Part shown: positions 9,615-19,930 of the stretch, piece after piece
Layout: each line of letters begins with the position of its first letter
Numbering within the stretch: the stretch's first letter is position 1
Source: an uncultured Cytophagaceae bacterium
GTDB taxonomy: Bacteria; Bacteroidota; Bacteroidia; Cytophagales; Spirosomataceae
Direction: 5' to 3'
Length of the DNA: 64,000 nucleotides
Assembly: GCA_903907745.1 (NCBI GenBank)
Contig: CAIVPF010000073.1
Location: forward strand, 1 to 64,000
Notes under the pieces: generated by a model
What the model was told of the DNA's origin: nothing
Databases searched by the model: none
The model's input: only the letters and a program-made list of their open reading frames with translations
Translations under genes and position numbers: made by a program

Positions 9615-10541
9615 TTAAAAATACCCTTGTTGTTTTCTTTTTTCCATGGCGGCTTCTGACCGTTTATCGTCGATGCGCGCGCCTCGTTCGGAGATTTCGG
9701 CCGAAAGAATTTCCTCGATAATCACATCGATTTCCACGGCATCCGAAGCCACAGCTGCGGTACACGTCATGTCCCCCACGGTTCTGAATCGGACGGTAGC
9801 CTCAAAAGGGATTTCGTCCGCTTCTTTATTCAGATGTTCTGAATCTGCCCAAAGCATCCCATCGCGTTCGATGACTTGCCGCTGATGGGAGAAATAGATA
9901 CTTGGGATTTCCATCTGTTCTTCTTTGATGTAATTCCAAACGTCGAGTTCGGTCCAATTGGAAATCGGAAAAACACGCACATTTTCGCCGACTGAAATGC
10001 GTCCGTTGAGCATATCGAATAATTCGGGGCGTTGGCGTTTGGCGTCCCATTGGCCAAAATCGTCCCGCACGGAAAAAATCCGTTCTTTGGCACGCGCTTT
10101 TTCTTCGTCGCGTCGCGCGCCTCCGATGCAGGCATCAAATTTAAATTCTTCAATCGTGTCTAATAAGGTGACGGTTTGAAGGACATTTCGGGAGGCATAT
10201 TTGCCTGACTCTTCTTTGACTTTTCCTTGGTCGATGGAATCTTGGACGTATCGTACGATGAGTTCGGCGCCCGTTTCTTTGGCGAGCCAATCGCGGAATT
10301 CAATCGTTTCTGGAAAGTTGTGCCCCGTATCTATATGAACCAAAGGGAAAGGAATTTTTCCCGGGAAGAATGCTTTTTGGGCTAATCGAACAAGGGTAAT
10401 GGAATCTTTGCCGCCGGAAAATAATAAGGCGGGGCGTTCGAATTGAGCGGCCACCTCTCGCATGATGTAGATGGATTCATCTTCCAGCCGGCGAGGGAAA
10501 TTTCCTATTTTATCCTGAATGCTTGTTTTTAGGGTACTCAT
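9615..10541 (-). CDS. cysD: Sulfate adenylyltransferase subunit 2
   Basis: LLFSGGKDSITLVRLA and CysD-type C-terminus ERGARIDDKRSEAAMEKRKQQGYF. Confidence 0.97.
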   Translation of the reverse strand: MSTLKTSIQDKIGNFPRRLEDESIYIMREVAAQFERPALLFSGGKDSITLVRLAQKAFFPGKIPFPLVHIDTGHNFPETIEFRDWLAKETGAELIVRYVQDSIDQGKVKEESGKYASRNVLQTVTLLDTIEEFKFDACIGGARRDEEKARAKERIFSVRDDFGQWDAKRQRPELFDMLNGRISVGENVRVFPISNWTELDVWNYIKEEQMEIPSIYFSHQRQVIERDGMLWADSEHLNKEADEIPFEATVRFRTVGDMTCTAAVASDAVEIDVIIEEILSAEISERGARIDDKRSEAAMEKRKQQGYF

Positions 10542-10550
10542 ATATATTAA

Positions 10551-11243
10551 TTAGGCGTGTAATCCACATTCTTTTTGGGAATTTTCCCACCACCATCGGC
10601 CAGCCCGTGGATGTTCTCCTTCCGCAATCGCTCGGGTACAAGGCGCGCATCCGATCGAAACGAAGCCTTTTTTGTGCAAGGGATTTTGGGGGATTTTATG
10701 GGTATGCAAATAGGATTCTAAGTCGGCAAATGTCCAATCCATCAGTGGATTGAATTTAAGGATATTTTTAGCCTCATCCCATTCGAGCATGGGCATGGAA
10801 GACCGATTGTCGGATTGCTCCGCGCGCAAGCCTGTTATCCAAATATGAGCACCCTCAAGCGCACGATTTAATGGTTCAATCTTTCGAATAAAGCAACATT
10901 CTTTCCGATTTTCAACCGATTGGTAAAAAGAATTAAAGCCTTTTTGAGCCACAAATTCTTCTGTTTTTTGCGTATTTGGGAAATAGGTTTTTAAGGCTAT
11001 TCCGTATTTTTTGGTGGTTAAATCGATGAGTTCGTAGCTTTCTTGAAATTGTCGGCCGGTGTCTAATGTAAAAATTTCAATGTCCAATGCCTCGGTGGCA
11101 ATGGCGTGCGTAATGGCTTGGTCTTCTTGCCCAAAGGAAGTTGAAAAAACAATACGATCCGCAGCAAAATGATTCCTGATCAGGCTTAATCTGCCGGCTA
11201 AGGAAAGAGTCTTTAGGGATTTTTCTACATCTGCTACTTGCAT
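10551..11243 (-). CDS. cysH: Phosphoadenylyl/adenylyl-sulfate reductase
   Basis: STSFGQEDQAITH, CCFIRKIEPL, ITGLRAEQSDNR, GCAPCTRAI..RAGRWWWE, C-terminal KECGLH. Confidence 0.95.
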   Translation of the reverse strand: MQVADVEKSLKTLSLAGRLSLIRNHFAADRIVFSTSFGQEDQAITHAIATEALDIEIFTLDTGRQFQESYELIDLTTKKYGIALKTYFPNTQKTEEFVAQKGFNSFYQSVENRKECCFIRKIEPLNRALEGAHIWITGLRAEQSDNRSSMPMLEWDEAKNILKFNPLMDWTFADLESYLHTHKIPQNPLHKKGFVSIGCAPCTRAIAEGEHPRAGRWWWENSQKECGLHA

Positions 11244-11366
11244 ACTTGGAAATTTTCACAAAAATACACATTGTCTATTGAATTACTATACTAAGCCCTG
11301 AAAATTTTATTTTATCACAAAGGGAAAGATTTAAAACTTTTGTAAATTGAAACAGGTTTAGGAAAT

Positions 11367-12059
11367 ATGCGATCAGGATCAGAAATATTGTTGGATGCAT
11401 GGGATCGGGGGGAGGAAGAATGCTTAGATTTTAAGAATCTGAGGAATTTGGTGCGTCATGGAGAGGGTCAGCGATTGGAGTTTAAGATGAAGGTGAAGTT
11501 TCCTGAAAAAATAATCAAGGAGTTGGTCGCTTTTGCAAATTCGGATGGAGGTCATTTGTTTGTCGGGGTGGGTGATGAGGGCCAATTGGAAGGTTTGAAA
11601 TTTGCGGAGGAGGATCAGTTTTTATTGGAGCGGGCGATTGATAAATTTTGTTTTCCGGCATTTTCGTATCGGGTATATCCGGTGAGTTTGGAAAATGGTC
11701 GGAAGGTGTTGGTGTATCAGGTGTATGAAAGTGTGGATAAACCGCATTTTGTGCAGTTGGAAGGTGAGGAACAGCCCCATTGTTATGTTCGTGTAAAGGA
11801 TCGGACGGTGCAGGCGAGTAAGGAAATGAAGCAGATTTTACGTCGGGAACATCAGGACGGGATTTCGTTTTCGTATGGGGATTCGGAGCGTTGGTTGATG
11901 GATTATTTGCGGACACATGGGACGATTACGTTGCAGGAATTTTCGACCAAATTGGCTTTGCCGATGTGGTTAGCATCTCGGAAATTGGTTTTATTGGTCT
12001 TAACGAAGGTGTTAAAAGTAGAACCGAGGGAATCGGAGGATTTATATTCATTATTATGA
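11367..12059 (+). CDS. AlbA_2/Schlafen-type putative DNA-binding/ATP-binding domain protein
   Basis: EFKMKVKFPEKIIKELVAFANSDGGHLFVGVGDEGQLEGL motif. Confidence 0.8.
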   Translation: MRSGSEILLDAWDRGEEECLDFKNLRNLVRHGEGQRLEFKMKVKFPEKIIKELVAFANSDGGHLFVGVGDEGQLEGLKFAEEDQFLLERAIDKFCFPAFSYRVYPVSLENGRKVLVYQVYESVDKPHFVQLEGEEQPHCYVRVKDRTVQASKEMKQILRREHQDGISFSYGDSERWLMDYLRTHGTITLQEFSTKLALPMWLASRKLVLLVLTKVLKVEPRESEDLYSLL

Positions 12060-13420
12060 GAATTACACTAGTATTTTTTGTTATGTTTCTGTGGAGCTGT
12101 TCGAAATCATCGATGGATCCGCAAACAAGCCCTACACCTCAGGCGACCGCTTTAGGGTCCTTTGATTTATTGCAGGACAAAGTGTTGACGCCAAGTTGCG
12201 CTTCATCCGGCTGTCATTTGTCCATTCAGGATGCTTCTTATGCCCAACATGGCTTGGTGTTAGCCAAGGGGCAATCCTACATGAATTTGATTGGTGTTAC
12301 GCCTAAAAATTCGGTCGCGCTTGCAAATAAAATTTTACGTGTCAAGAAATTTTCTTCAGCAGAAAGCCTTTTATATCATAAATTAAACTGGGACCTAAGC
12401 CATCATGTGATGGCGAATTATGGATCTCCGATGCCTCTGGGGGGTAAGCCGGTGAGTAAAGGCCAATTGGATTTTGTTCAAAAATGGATCGAAGCTGGTG
12501 CCCCGGAAAAAGGGGAAGTGGTGGATGCGAAGTTATTGGATGATACGACGCCGAGTTTCGTGGAGCCAACCGATTTTGTTGCCTTGGATCCGCCAGTAAA
12601 GGAGGGAAAGACGGGTTTACAATTGAAAGTAGATCGCTTTATCGTTGCGCCCAATTTTGAACGGGAATTATTTGTTCGCCGACCCTTGAATAATACCGAG
12701 CCAATTTATGTCAACCGAATTAAATTGAAATCTCGATCGAATTCGCATCACATGGTCTTGTATGATTTTCGATCCAAAACCGGATTGCCCTATTTGGACG
12801 AGGTGCGGGACCTTCGAAATTTAGATAATTCACTCAGCATTACCACGGTCATTCAGATGTCTAATCACATCTTTTTAGGGGGAGGGACCGATCCTAATTC
12901 GGACTATACCTTTCCGGAGGGAACTGCCTTGCTTTTGCCTGTGAATGCTTCGATCGATTTAAATCCTCATTATTTTAATAAAACGAAGGATAATTTATAC
13001 GGAGAAAATTATGTCAATCTATATACCGTTCCGGCCGCGCAGGTGAAAAAGGTGGTGAACATGATTGATTTCAATAATACCTCATTTTCATTGCCCGCCA
13101 ATCAAACGACGGTCATTTCAAAGAGTTTTACTTTCGATACCGATGTAGCGATTGTTTCTTTGACATCGCACACGCATGCACGAGGGAAGTTGTTTCAAAT
13201 CAAAATTAGAGGAGGTAGTCGGGACGGTGAAATCATCTACGAGGATACCGACTGGTCACATCCGAAGGTGATTAATTATGCCCAACCTATTTTGTTGAAA
13301 AAGGGGGAAGGACTAACCTCTGTCGTTACCTACGTGAATAATACGTCCAAAGCCCTTGGATTTGGATTAACCTCCGAAGACGAAATGGACATCATTTTTG
13401 GCTACTACTACAACCAATAA
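12056..13420 (+). CDS. Lipoprotein with cytochrome-c-like N-terminus (CX4CH) and copper type II ascorbate-dependent monooxygenase-like C-terminus
   Basis: Starts in an ATGA overlap with the upstream gene. Lipobox LWSCSKS, CASSGCH, SNSHHMVLYDF, SHTHARG, EDEMDIIFGYYY. Confidence 0.65.
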   Translation: MRITLVFFVMFLWSCSKSSMDPQTSPTPQATALGSFDLLQDKVLTPSCASSGCHLSIQDASYAQHGLVLAKGQSYMNLIGVTPKNSVALANKILRVKKFSSAESLLYHKLNWDLSHHVMANYGSPMPLGGKPVSKGQLDFVQKWIEAGAPEKGEVVDAKLLDDTTPSFVEPTDFVALDPPVKEGKTGLQLKVDRFIVAPNFERELFVRRPLNNTEPIYVNRIKLKSRSNSHHMVLYDFRSKTGLPYLDEVRDLRNLDNSLSITTVIQMSNHIFLGGGTDPNSDYTFPEGTALLLPVNASIDLNPHYFNKTKDNLYGENYVNLYTVPAAQVKKVVNMIDFNNTSFSLPANQTTVISKSFTFDTDVAIVSLTSHTHARGKLFQIKIRGGSRDGEIIYEDTDWSHPKVINYAQPILLKKGEGLTSVVTYVNNTSKALGFGLTSEDEMDIIFGYYYNQ

Positions 13421-13626
13421 AGCTTTCAAAGTCAAAGCCTTAAAAAAGGCATAGTAAGAAAATTCAAAAAGCCTATTTGATATATCAAAATTGAAGGTAT
13501 ATTTGCCTCCGCTTCTTGAAATATGTCAAGAAATCAACGTAAAATAGTACAATTATTTGCAAAATTTGGATTCTAACGGCAAACCCTTTTTGATTGGATA
13601 AAATTTTATTTTCCCAAAAGCTTTAA

Positions 13627-15588
13627 ATGGAACAAAAACATAAAAATAAATTTACCGCGGCCGGACTTTTAGTGGCTATGGGAATCATTTATGGAGATAT
13701 CGGGACTTCTCCATTGTATGTGATGCAGGCGGTGATTGACAAAGAGCCCATTAACTCCATGACTGTGCTGGGTGGATTGTCCTGTATTTTCTGGACATTA
13801 ACCTTACAAACAACGCTTAAATATGTGATATTAATCCTTCGGGCGGATAACAAAGGAGAGGGCGGAATTTTTGCTCTTTTTGCCTTGGTTCGGAGGCATG
13901 CCAAATGGCTAACCTTGCCTGCGATTATTGGAGGGGCGACTTTATTGGCCGATGGAATCATCACTCCGCCTATTTCTGTGGCTTCGGCCGTGGAAGGGCT
14001 AAAAATGCTTCATCACAAAGATGGAACTCCTTTTGTGACGGATACGGTGCCGCTGGTTATCATTATTTTAACGGTTTTATTTCTGTTTCAAATCTTTGGA
14101 ACTAAGGTTGTGGGTAAGTTTTTCGGCCCCATCATGCTGCTTTGGTTTTCTATGTTAGGTGTGACGGGTCTTTTATGGATCCAACAAGATTGGTCCATTC
14201 TCCGTGCGGTTTCGCCGATGTATGCTTGGGAATTATTAACCACACATCAAGCCGGAAGTGCAGGTTTTTGGACTTTAGGAGCTGTATTTTTATGTACTAC
14301 GGGTGCGGAGGCTTTGTATTCCGACTTGGGTCATTGCGGGCGGGGTAACATTCGTATCTCCTGGATCTTCGTTAAAATCACTCTTTTATTACAATATTTC
14401 GGTCAAGGGGCATGGCTATTGGCCCACCAAGGCATGTTATTAGATGGTCGCAAACCGATCTTCGAATTATTGCCACGTGAATTCCTTTTCTCGGGGATTA
14501 TGGTGGCCACGGCGGCGGCGGTCATTGCGTCGCAAGCCTTAATTTCTGGTTCTTTCACATTGATTTCTGAAGCGATTCGCCTGAACTTTTGGCCAAAAGT
14601 ACGTTTGATTTATCCTTCAGATCAAAAAGGGCAATTATACGTACCATCCATTAATGTGCTTTTGTGGATGGGTTGCGTCGGGGTGGTACTTTGGTTTAGA
14701 GAATCTACCAATATGGAAGCGGCTTATGGATTAGCGATCACGATGACCATGTTAATGACGACTTCTTTGATGGCCTATTATTTGCATATCAAAAAGGTGG
14801 ACATGTGGTTTATACTGCTCTTCTTGCTGGTTTATGTGTCCTTAGAGGGATCCTTTTTGGTAGCGAACTTGCAAAAATTCACCCACGGAGGTTATGTGTC
14901 TTTATTCATCGCTGGGGTCATTATTTTAGTGATGTGGGTTTGGTTCCGCGCCTCTCGGATTAAGAATAAATTGACCGAATATGAGAAATTGGCCGATTAC
15001 ATTGAGCCTTTGAAAGACCTTAGTAAGGACGAAACGATTCCCAAATATGCGACGCATTTGGTGTTTATGTCGAATGCGGGTCGGGTAACGGACATCGAAT
15101 CTAAAATCATTTATTCGATCTTCCAACGACGCCCTAAGAAAGCCGATATCTATTGGTTTGTCCATGTCGATACCTTGGATGAACCCTATACGATGGATTA
15201 TAAAGTGACGGTGATCGAGCCAGATGACATCATCAAGGTGAATTTCAAATTAGGTTTCCGGGTGGAACAAAAAATCAATTTGTACTTCCGTAAAGTCGTA
15301 GAAGAAATGGTTTCTCGTGGAGAGGTGGATATTACTTCCCGGTATAAATCTTTGAATGAGCAAAATGTGATTGGAGATTTCCGTTTTGTCGTATTGGAAA
15401 AATTCCTTTCATTCGATAATGAATTGCCTTTATTAGACCGGATGGTCATGAAAGCCTATTTCTTTGTGAAGCAATTTACGCCTTCGGAGGATAAATGGTT
15501 TGGTTTGGATAGTGACGCGGTAAAATTGGAAAAGGTACCTTTGATTATCAAGCCGGTGTCTAAATGTAATTTACGACGGGTCGACTAA
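13627..15588 (+). CDS. kup: KUP family potassium transporter
   Basis: GIIYGDIGTSPLYV, ADGIITPPISVASAVEGL and multiple TM segments. Confidence 0.95.
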   Translation: MEQKHKNKFTAAGLLVAMGIIYGDIGTSPLYVMQAVIDKEPINSMTVLGGLSCIFWTLTLQTTLKYVILILRADNKGEGGIFALFALVRRHAKWLTLPAIIGGATLLADGIITPPISVASAVEGLKMLHHKDGTPFVTDTVPLVIIILTVLFLFQIFGTKVVGKFFGPIMLLWFSMLGVTGLLWIQQDWSILRAVSPMYAWELLTTHQAGSAGFWTLGAVFLCTTGAEALYSDLGHCGRGNIRISWIFVKITLLLQYFGQGAWLLAHQGMLLDGRKPIFELLPREFLFSGIMVATAAAVIASQALISGSFTLISEAIRLNFWPKVRLIYPSDQKGQLYVPSINVLLWMGCVGVVLWFRESTNMEAAYGLAITMTMLMTTSLMAYYLHIKKVDMWFILLFLLVYVSLEGSFLVANLQKFTHGGYVSLFIAGVIILVMWVWFRASRIKNKLTEYEKLADYIEPLKDLSKDETIPKYATHLVFMSNAGRVTDIESKIIYSIFQRRPKKADIYWFVHVDTLDEPYTMDYKVTVIEPDDIIKVNFKLGFRVEQKINLYFRKVVEEMVSRGEVDITSRYKSLNEQNVIGDFRFVVLEKFLSFDNELPLLDRMVMKAYFFVKQFTPSEDKWFGLDSDAVKLEKVPLIIKPVSKCNLRRVD

Positions 15589-15589
15589 T

Positions 15590-15982
15590 ATGAGCACGAT
15601 ATTCACTAAGATTGTTCAACGGGAAATTCCTTGTCACCTCATCGCGGAGGATGATCGTTTCATGGCGTTCTTGGATGTGATGCCGCTGGTGGAGGGCCAT
15701 ACCTTAGTCATTCCAAAACAAGAGATAGATTATATTTTTGATTTGGAACCGGAGCTGTTGGGCGACTTGATGAAATTTGCCCAAAAAATAGCCCCAGCCA
15801 TCAAAAAAGCCATTCCATGTAAACGCGTGGGCGTGGCGGTGATCGGTTTAGAGGTGCCGCATGCGCATGTGCATTTGGTACCGATGAACCGGATGTTGGA
15901 CATTAATTTCTCCCAAGAAAAATTGAAACCAAGCCAAGAATCTTTGGCAAAAACTGCGGAACTAATACGTTCCTTTTTGTAA
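15590..15982 (+). CDS. HIT family hydrolase
   Basis: IFTKIVQREIPCHLIAEDDRFMAFLD, HAHVHLVPMN. Confidence 0.95.
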   Translation: MSTIFTKIVQREIPCHLIAEDDRFMAFLDVMPLVEGHTLVIPKQEIDYIFDLEPELLGDLMKFAQKIAPAIKKAIPCKRVGVAVIGLEVPHAHVHLVPMNRMLDINFSQEKLKPSQESLAKTAELIRSFL

Positions 15983-17008
15983 TTACTTCAGGAAACCTTT
16001 GAGTTTATTCATTTCCGTCATCGGATTTGCTTTTTCATAGACGATGTGATATACGGCGTCGATGATGGGCAATTGGATATGATGTTGCTTAGAAATCAAA
16101 TAAATACTTCGCACGGCATAATATCCCTCGGCGATCATGTTCATTTCGATTTGTGCGGATTTAACGGAATATCCCCGACCGATCATATTTCCAAAGGTCC
16201 GATTCCTCGAAAATTGAGAATAAGCCGTCACTAATAAATCCCCTAAGTAGCCTGAATTATTTAAATCGCGATTAGATTTCGGATATACCGCATCTAAGAA
16301 AATCTTGATTTCTTGCATCGCATTACTAACCAAAACTGCTTGGAAATTATCTCCAAAACCTAAGCCTCGTGTAATTCCGCAAGCCATGGCGATGATGTTT
16401 TTGATAACCGCACAATATTCCACTCCGTATAAATCCTCGATGGCATGGGCCTGCAAAAATCGACAATTCAATAAATTCGCAAAGGATTGCGCCACTTCTA
16501 AACTCGGGGAGGCAATCGTCAAATAGGATTGTTTTTCCAGGGCGACTTCTTCTGCGTGGCAAGGGCCTGCAATGACGCAAGTCTGACCGATGGGCAGGTT
16601 AAATTCCCGTTCAATCCAGTCGGTCACGAGCATATTTTCCTCGGGAATCATACCCTTGATGGCCGAAACGATTTTCTTTCCTTCGAAATGTTTTTTATTG
16701 AGATCCTTTAAAGTCGAGGGAATGAAAGCAGCGGGTATGGCTAAAATGATGAATTCTACACCTTGGAGCGCGTCGGACATTTTGCTATAGGTCTTAACCT
16801 TACGCGGGTTAATGGCTACATCTGTTAAATAGCTCGGATTGTGGTTGTATTTACGAATGAATTCGACGTCTGATTTCCGACGAATCCACCATTTGATTTT
16901 AACCTGATTTTCTGAAAGAATTTTCACGAGGGCTGTGGCCCAACTACCTCCACCGATCACCGCGATTTGTTTGGGGATCTTCTTTTTTAATTCTTCTAAA
17001 TTTGTCAT
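15983..17008 (-). CDS. gpsA: NAD(P)H-dependent glycerol-3-phosphate dehydrogenase
   Basis: IAVIGGGSWATALVKIL, IAGPCHAEEVA, VEYCAVIKNIIAMACGI. Confidence 0.95.
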   Translation of the reverse strand: MTNLEELKKKIPKQIAVIGGGSWATALVKILSENQVKIKWWIRRKSDVEFIRKYNHNPSYLTDVAINPRKVKTYSKMSDALQGVEFIILAIPAAFIPSTLKDLNKKHFEGKKIVSAIKGMIPEENMLVTDWIEREFNLPIGQTCVIAGPCHAEEVALEKQSYLTIASPSLEVAQSFANLLNCRFLQAHAIEDLYGVEYCAVIKNIIAMACGITRGLGFGDNFQAVLVSNAMQEIKIFLDAVYPKSNRDLNNSGYLGDLLVTAYSQFSRNRTFGNMIGRGYSVKSAQIEMNMIAEGYYAVRSIYLISKQHHIQLPIIDAVYHIVYEKANPMTEMNKLKGFLK

Positions 17009-17092
17009 CCTACAAAATTACCTTTAAAATTAAAATTAAACGGAAAGATGGAGTTTTTTTCCCAAATTTGTCGGAATAAACCTATTTAATCC

Positions 17093-19864
17093 ATGATGAA
17101 ATTTGCCTACCTAAGCATTTTGCTTATTTGTACTTCTGTCCTTTTTGGTCAAACAGTTGCCATACTTCCCGAACATCCTCGTCCTGATTTTGAACGGACG
17201 CAATGGCAAAATTTGAATGGCGATTGGGAATTTGCTTTTGATGCAAAAGACCAGGGGGAAAAAGAAACGTGGTTTAAAGCGGATCAAAAATTCAATCAAA
17301 CCATCCATGTGCCATTTCCTTGGGGGTCTGTTTTGTCGGGGGTCAAAGATGAGGCGGATATCGCTTGGTATCGCAAAAAAATCCAAGTGCCAGCGGATTG
17401 GAATGGCAAGCGTACGTTTGTGGTGATTGGGGCGTCGGATTGGAAAACGGATGTGTATTTGGATGGTCAAAAAATAGGTTCTCATGAAGGGGGATATACG
17501 CCTTTTTCGTTTGAATTAAGCAAATTTATCGTGGCCGGAAAGGCGCATTCGCTCGTGATTCGGGTGGATGATAAGCGTCGGATGTTTACGTTATACGGCA
17601 AGCAAGGATATGGAAATGCGCGGGGGATTTGGCAAACGATTTATTTAGAAGCACGTGGGACGCAATTTGTAGAAAAGGCGCAGGTGACACCGGATATCGA
17701 TCGGGCCACGGCATCCTTTCGTATACGCTTAGCGGAGGCGACAAAAGGAAATACAATTGTGAAGGTGGCATTGGCGAACGGCCAAATCCTGAGCCAGACT
17801 TTGTCGGCTGGTGTGCAAGAAGCTAAGCTAGTATTTTCATTACCGAGTCCACATCTTTGGACGTTGGAAGATCCATTTTTATACGATTACCAAATTACGC
17901 TCGGAGAGGGTGCGCAGGCGGACCAAGTGAAGGGCTATTTTGGTATGCGAAAAATATCGGTGATGTCCTTGCCGGGTACGACGATTCCGTACATTGCCTT
18001 GAATAATAAGCCGATTTATTTGCAATTGGCCCTCGATCAAAGTTATCATCCAGAGGGTTTTTATACCTTCCCCACGGATGATTTTATGCGGGAAGAAATC
18101 ATGCGGAGTAAGCGTATAGGTTTAAATGGGATACGGACGCACGTGAAAATCGAGGTGCCTCGCAAATTATATTGGGCGGATAAATTAGGTTTATTGGTCA
18201 TGGCGGATGTGCCTAATTCGTGGGGCGAGCCGGATGCGGACATGCGGAAGGAGACGGAGATGACCTTGAAAGAGATGATAGACCGGGATTTTAATCATCC
18301 ATCGATTTTTTCTTGGATTACGTTTAATGAAACGTGGGGATTGCAAACGGAGACGCTGGTGAATGGAAAAAAGCGGAGGGAGTATACGCCGGAAACGCAA
18401 CAATGGGTGGCTTCGGTGTATCGTTTGGCGAAAACGTTGGATGCGACGAGGTTAGTGGAGGATAATTCGATTTGTTGTGGCAAGGGGCATACGGAAACGG
18501 ATATACATTCGTGGCATTCGTATTTGCCGGGATATGAGTGGGAGAAATTTATGAAGGAGCAATCGGATAAAACGTTTCCAGGCAGTACCTGGAATTTTGA
18601 GAAGGGTTATGCGCAGGGGGGCCAACCGATGATTAATTCGGAGTTTGGAAATGTGTGGGGTTATGATGGGAGTACGGGGGATGTGGATTATACCTGGGAT
18701 TATCACAAGGCGATGAATGTGTTTCGGACCTATCCTAAAATGGCGGGATGGTTGTATACGGAGCACCACGATGTGATTAATGAGTGGAATGGTTATTATC
18801 GATTTGATCGGACGGAAAAGGAAACGGGTTTGTCGGCCATCGCGCTGGGGATGAGCTTGAAGGATTTTCATGGGCGGGTGTATTTGTCGACGGGGCAGGA
18901 AATTGCGTATGCGGGGAAGGCGGGACAATCTTTGGCGATTCCGCTGACTCTTTCGATGCTGACGGATGGTATGGGTTTTTCAAAGAATTTGACCTTGAGT
19001 TTGGAGTTTACGGGACAAAATTCCTTGGGTCAAAAGAAGGCATGGTGGACGAAAAAGATGCCATTGCCATGGACGCCTTGGTCGGTGAAAGCCTTGGATT
19101 CGCTGAAGATTGTGTTGCCACAGGATAAATCGGTGAATAAGTTGGTGATGCGGGTGGAAGATGCGGCGGGTCAGGTATTGCATACGAATTTTGTGCATGT
19201 GATTGTGGAGGAGGGGAATGTTCAGCCTGTGGATTCGAAACAGCGTGTTGTGTCTTTGCCGGTTTCGAAGGTGTCAAAATCGGAATGGTCAAAAAAGCAA
19301 TGGACGGGAGTTTTAGGGAATAAGTTGAATGGGGCAGGGGCTGGATATTTTGAATATGCGTTTCCGTGGCCTTCGTTGGCCGCCGCGGAGGTAGATCAAG
19401 TGAGCTTCTTTGTGGAGGCGAGTTCAAAACCGATGTTAGGAAAGGATCAGGCGAATGCGGGAATTGCGAATGGGGATTATATGTTGGGCAAAGGGACTTT
19501 TGATCCGAGCAAAAATGTCAATGCCTATCCGCAAACGGATTTAAAAATGAATCCTTCGGTGGTGGAGATTTCGGCGAATGGTTTGCATGCGGCAACGGTT
19601 GATTTAGTCGACGATCCTGCGGATCATCAAGGGGTGTTATCTTGGTTTTACCAGGCGCGTAATCATAAATTAGACGAACCCGGAACGTATGGATATTGGG
19701 TTCAATGTGCGGTTCCTCGTGCTGCGATCGAGGAGGCCTCCAAAACTGGAGTTTTACGAATTCGATTGACGGTTCCTGACGGTTACCCGAATGGTTTGTC
19801 GCTATATGGGGATCACTCTGGACGTTTCATTGCGAATCCAAGTATCCTAATTCAGCGGAAGTAG
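17093..19864 (+). CDS. Glycoside hydrolase family 2 (beta-galactosidase/beta-glucuronidase-like), secreted
   Basis: Signal peptide, HPRPDFERTQWQNLNGDWEFAFD, NHPSIFSWITFNETWG catalytic motif. Confidence 0.9.
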   Translation: MMKFAYLSILLICTSVLFGQTVAILPEHPRPDFERTQWQNLNGDWEFAFDAKDQGEKETWFKADQKFNQTIHVPFPWGSVLSGVKDEADIAWYRKKIQVPADWNGKRTFVVIGASDWKTDVYLDGQKIGSHEGGYTPFSFELSKFIVAGKAHSLVIRVDDKRRMFTLYGKQGYGNARGIWQTIYLEARGTQFVEKAQVTPDIDRATASFRIRLAEATKGNTIVKVALANGQILSQTLSAGVQEAKLVFSLPSPHLWTLEDPFLYDYQITLGEGAQADQVKGYFGMRKISVMSLPGTTIPYIALNNKPIYLQLALDQSYHPEGFYTFPTDDFMREEIMRSKRIGLNGIRTHVKIEVPRKLYWADKLGLLVMADVPNSWGEPDADMRKETEMTLKEMIDRDFNHPSIFSWITFNETWGLQTETLVNGKKRREYTPETQQWVASVYRLAKTLDATRLVEDNSICCGKGHTETDIHSWHSYLPGYEWEKFMKEQSDKTFPGSTWNFEKGYAQGGQPMINSEFGNVWGYDGSTGDVDYTWDYHKAMNVFRTYPKMAGWLYTEHHDVINEWNGYYRFDRTEKETGLSAIALGMSLKDFHGRVYLSTGQEIAYAGKAGQSLAIPLTLSMLTDGMGFSKNLTLSLEFTGQNSLGQKKAWWTKKMPLPWTPWSVKALDSLKIVLPQDKSVNKLVMRVEDAAGQVLHTNFVHVIVEEGNVQPVDSKQRVVSLPVSKVSKSEWSKKQWTGVLGNKLNGAGAGYFEYAFPWPSLAAAEVDQVSFFVEASSKPMLGKDQANAGIANGDYMLGKGTFDPSKNVNAYPQTDLKMNPSVVEISANGLHAATVDLVDDPADHQGVLSWFYQARNHKLDEPGTYGYWVQCAVPRAAIEEASKTGVLRIRLTVPDGYPNGLSLYGDHSGRFIANPSILIQRK

Positions 19865-19893
19865 AATATCAGAAACCTGAATTTTTTTCCCCT

Positions 19894-19928
19894 TACCTTT
19901 GCCAAACCGGCAAGGATTGGCAAAGGTA
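19894..19928. repeat. Perfect 12-bp inverted repeat between convergent genes
   Basis: TACCTTTGCCAA-accggcaagga-TTGGCAAAGGTA. Confidence 0.8.
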
Positions 19929-19930
19929 GG

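Noticed and set aside
8346-11243. cysH-cysD-cysN as an unusual sulfur system
   Set aside because: A standard assimilatory sulfate cluster. Sulfite reductase genes are probably elsewhere in the genome.
11515-11916. 133-aa minus-strand ORF over the AlbA_2 gene
   Set aside because: Pro/Thr-rich antisense translation; the sense frame has a recognised domain.
11367-12059. AlbA_2/Schlafen-like gene as a defence system component
   Set aside because: The domain alone is common in bacterial regulators, and no defence partners (nuclease, toxin, methylase) are nearby.
13421-13626. Possible c-di-AMP (ydaO) riboswitch upstream of kup
   Set aside because: No conserved ydaO motif elements could be recognised in this AT-rich gap.
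18452-19427. Long minus-strand ORFs (158 aa, 139 aa, etc.) antisense to the GH2 gene
   Set aside because: Low-complexity Pro/His/Arg-rich translations, no domain signal, and a strong sense CDS on the other strand. Shadow ORFs of a G-rich coding strand.
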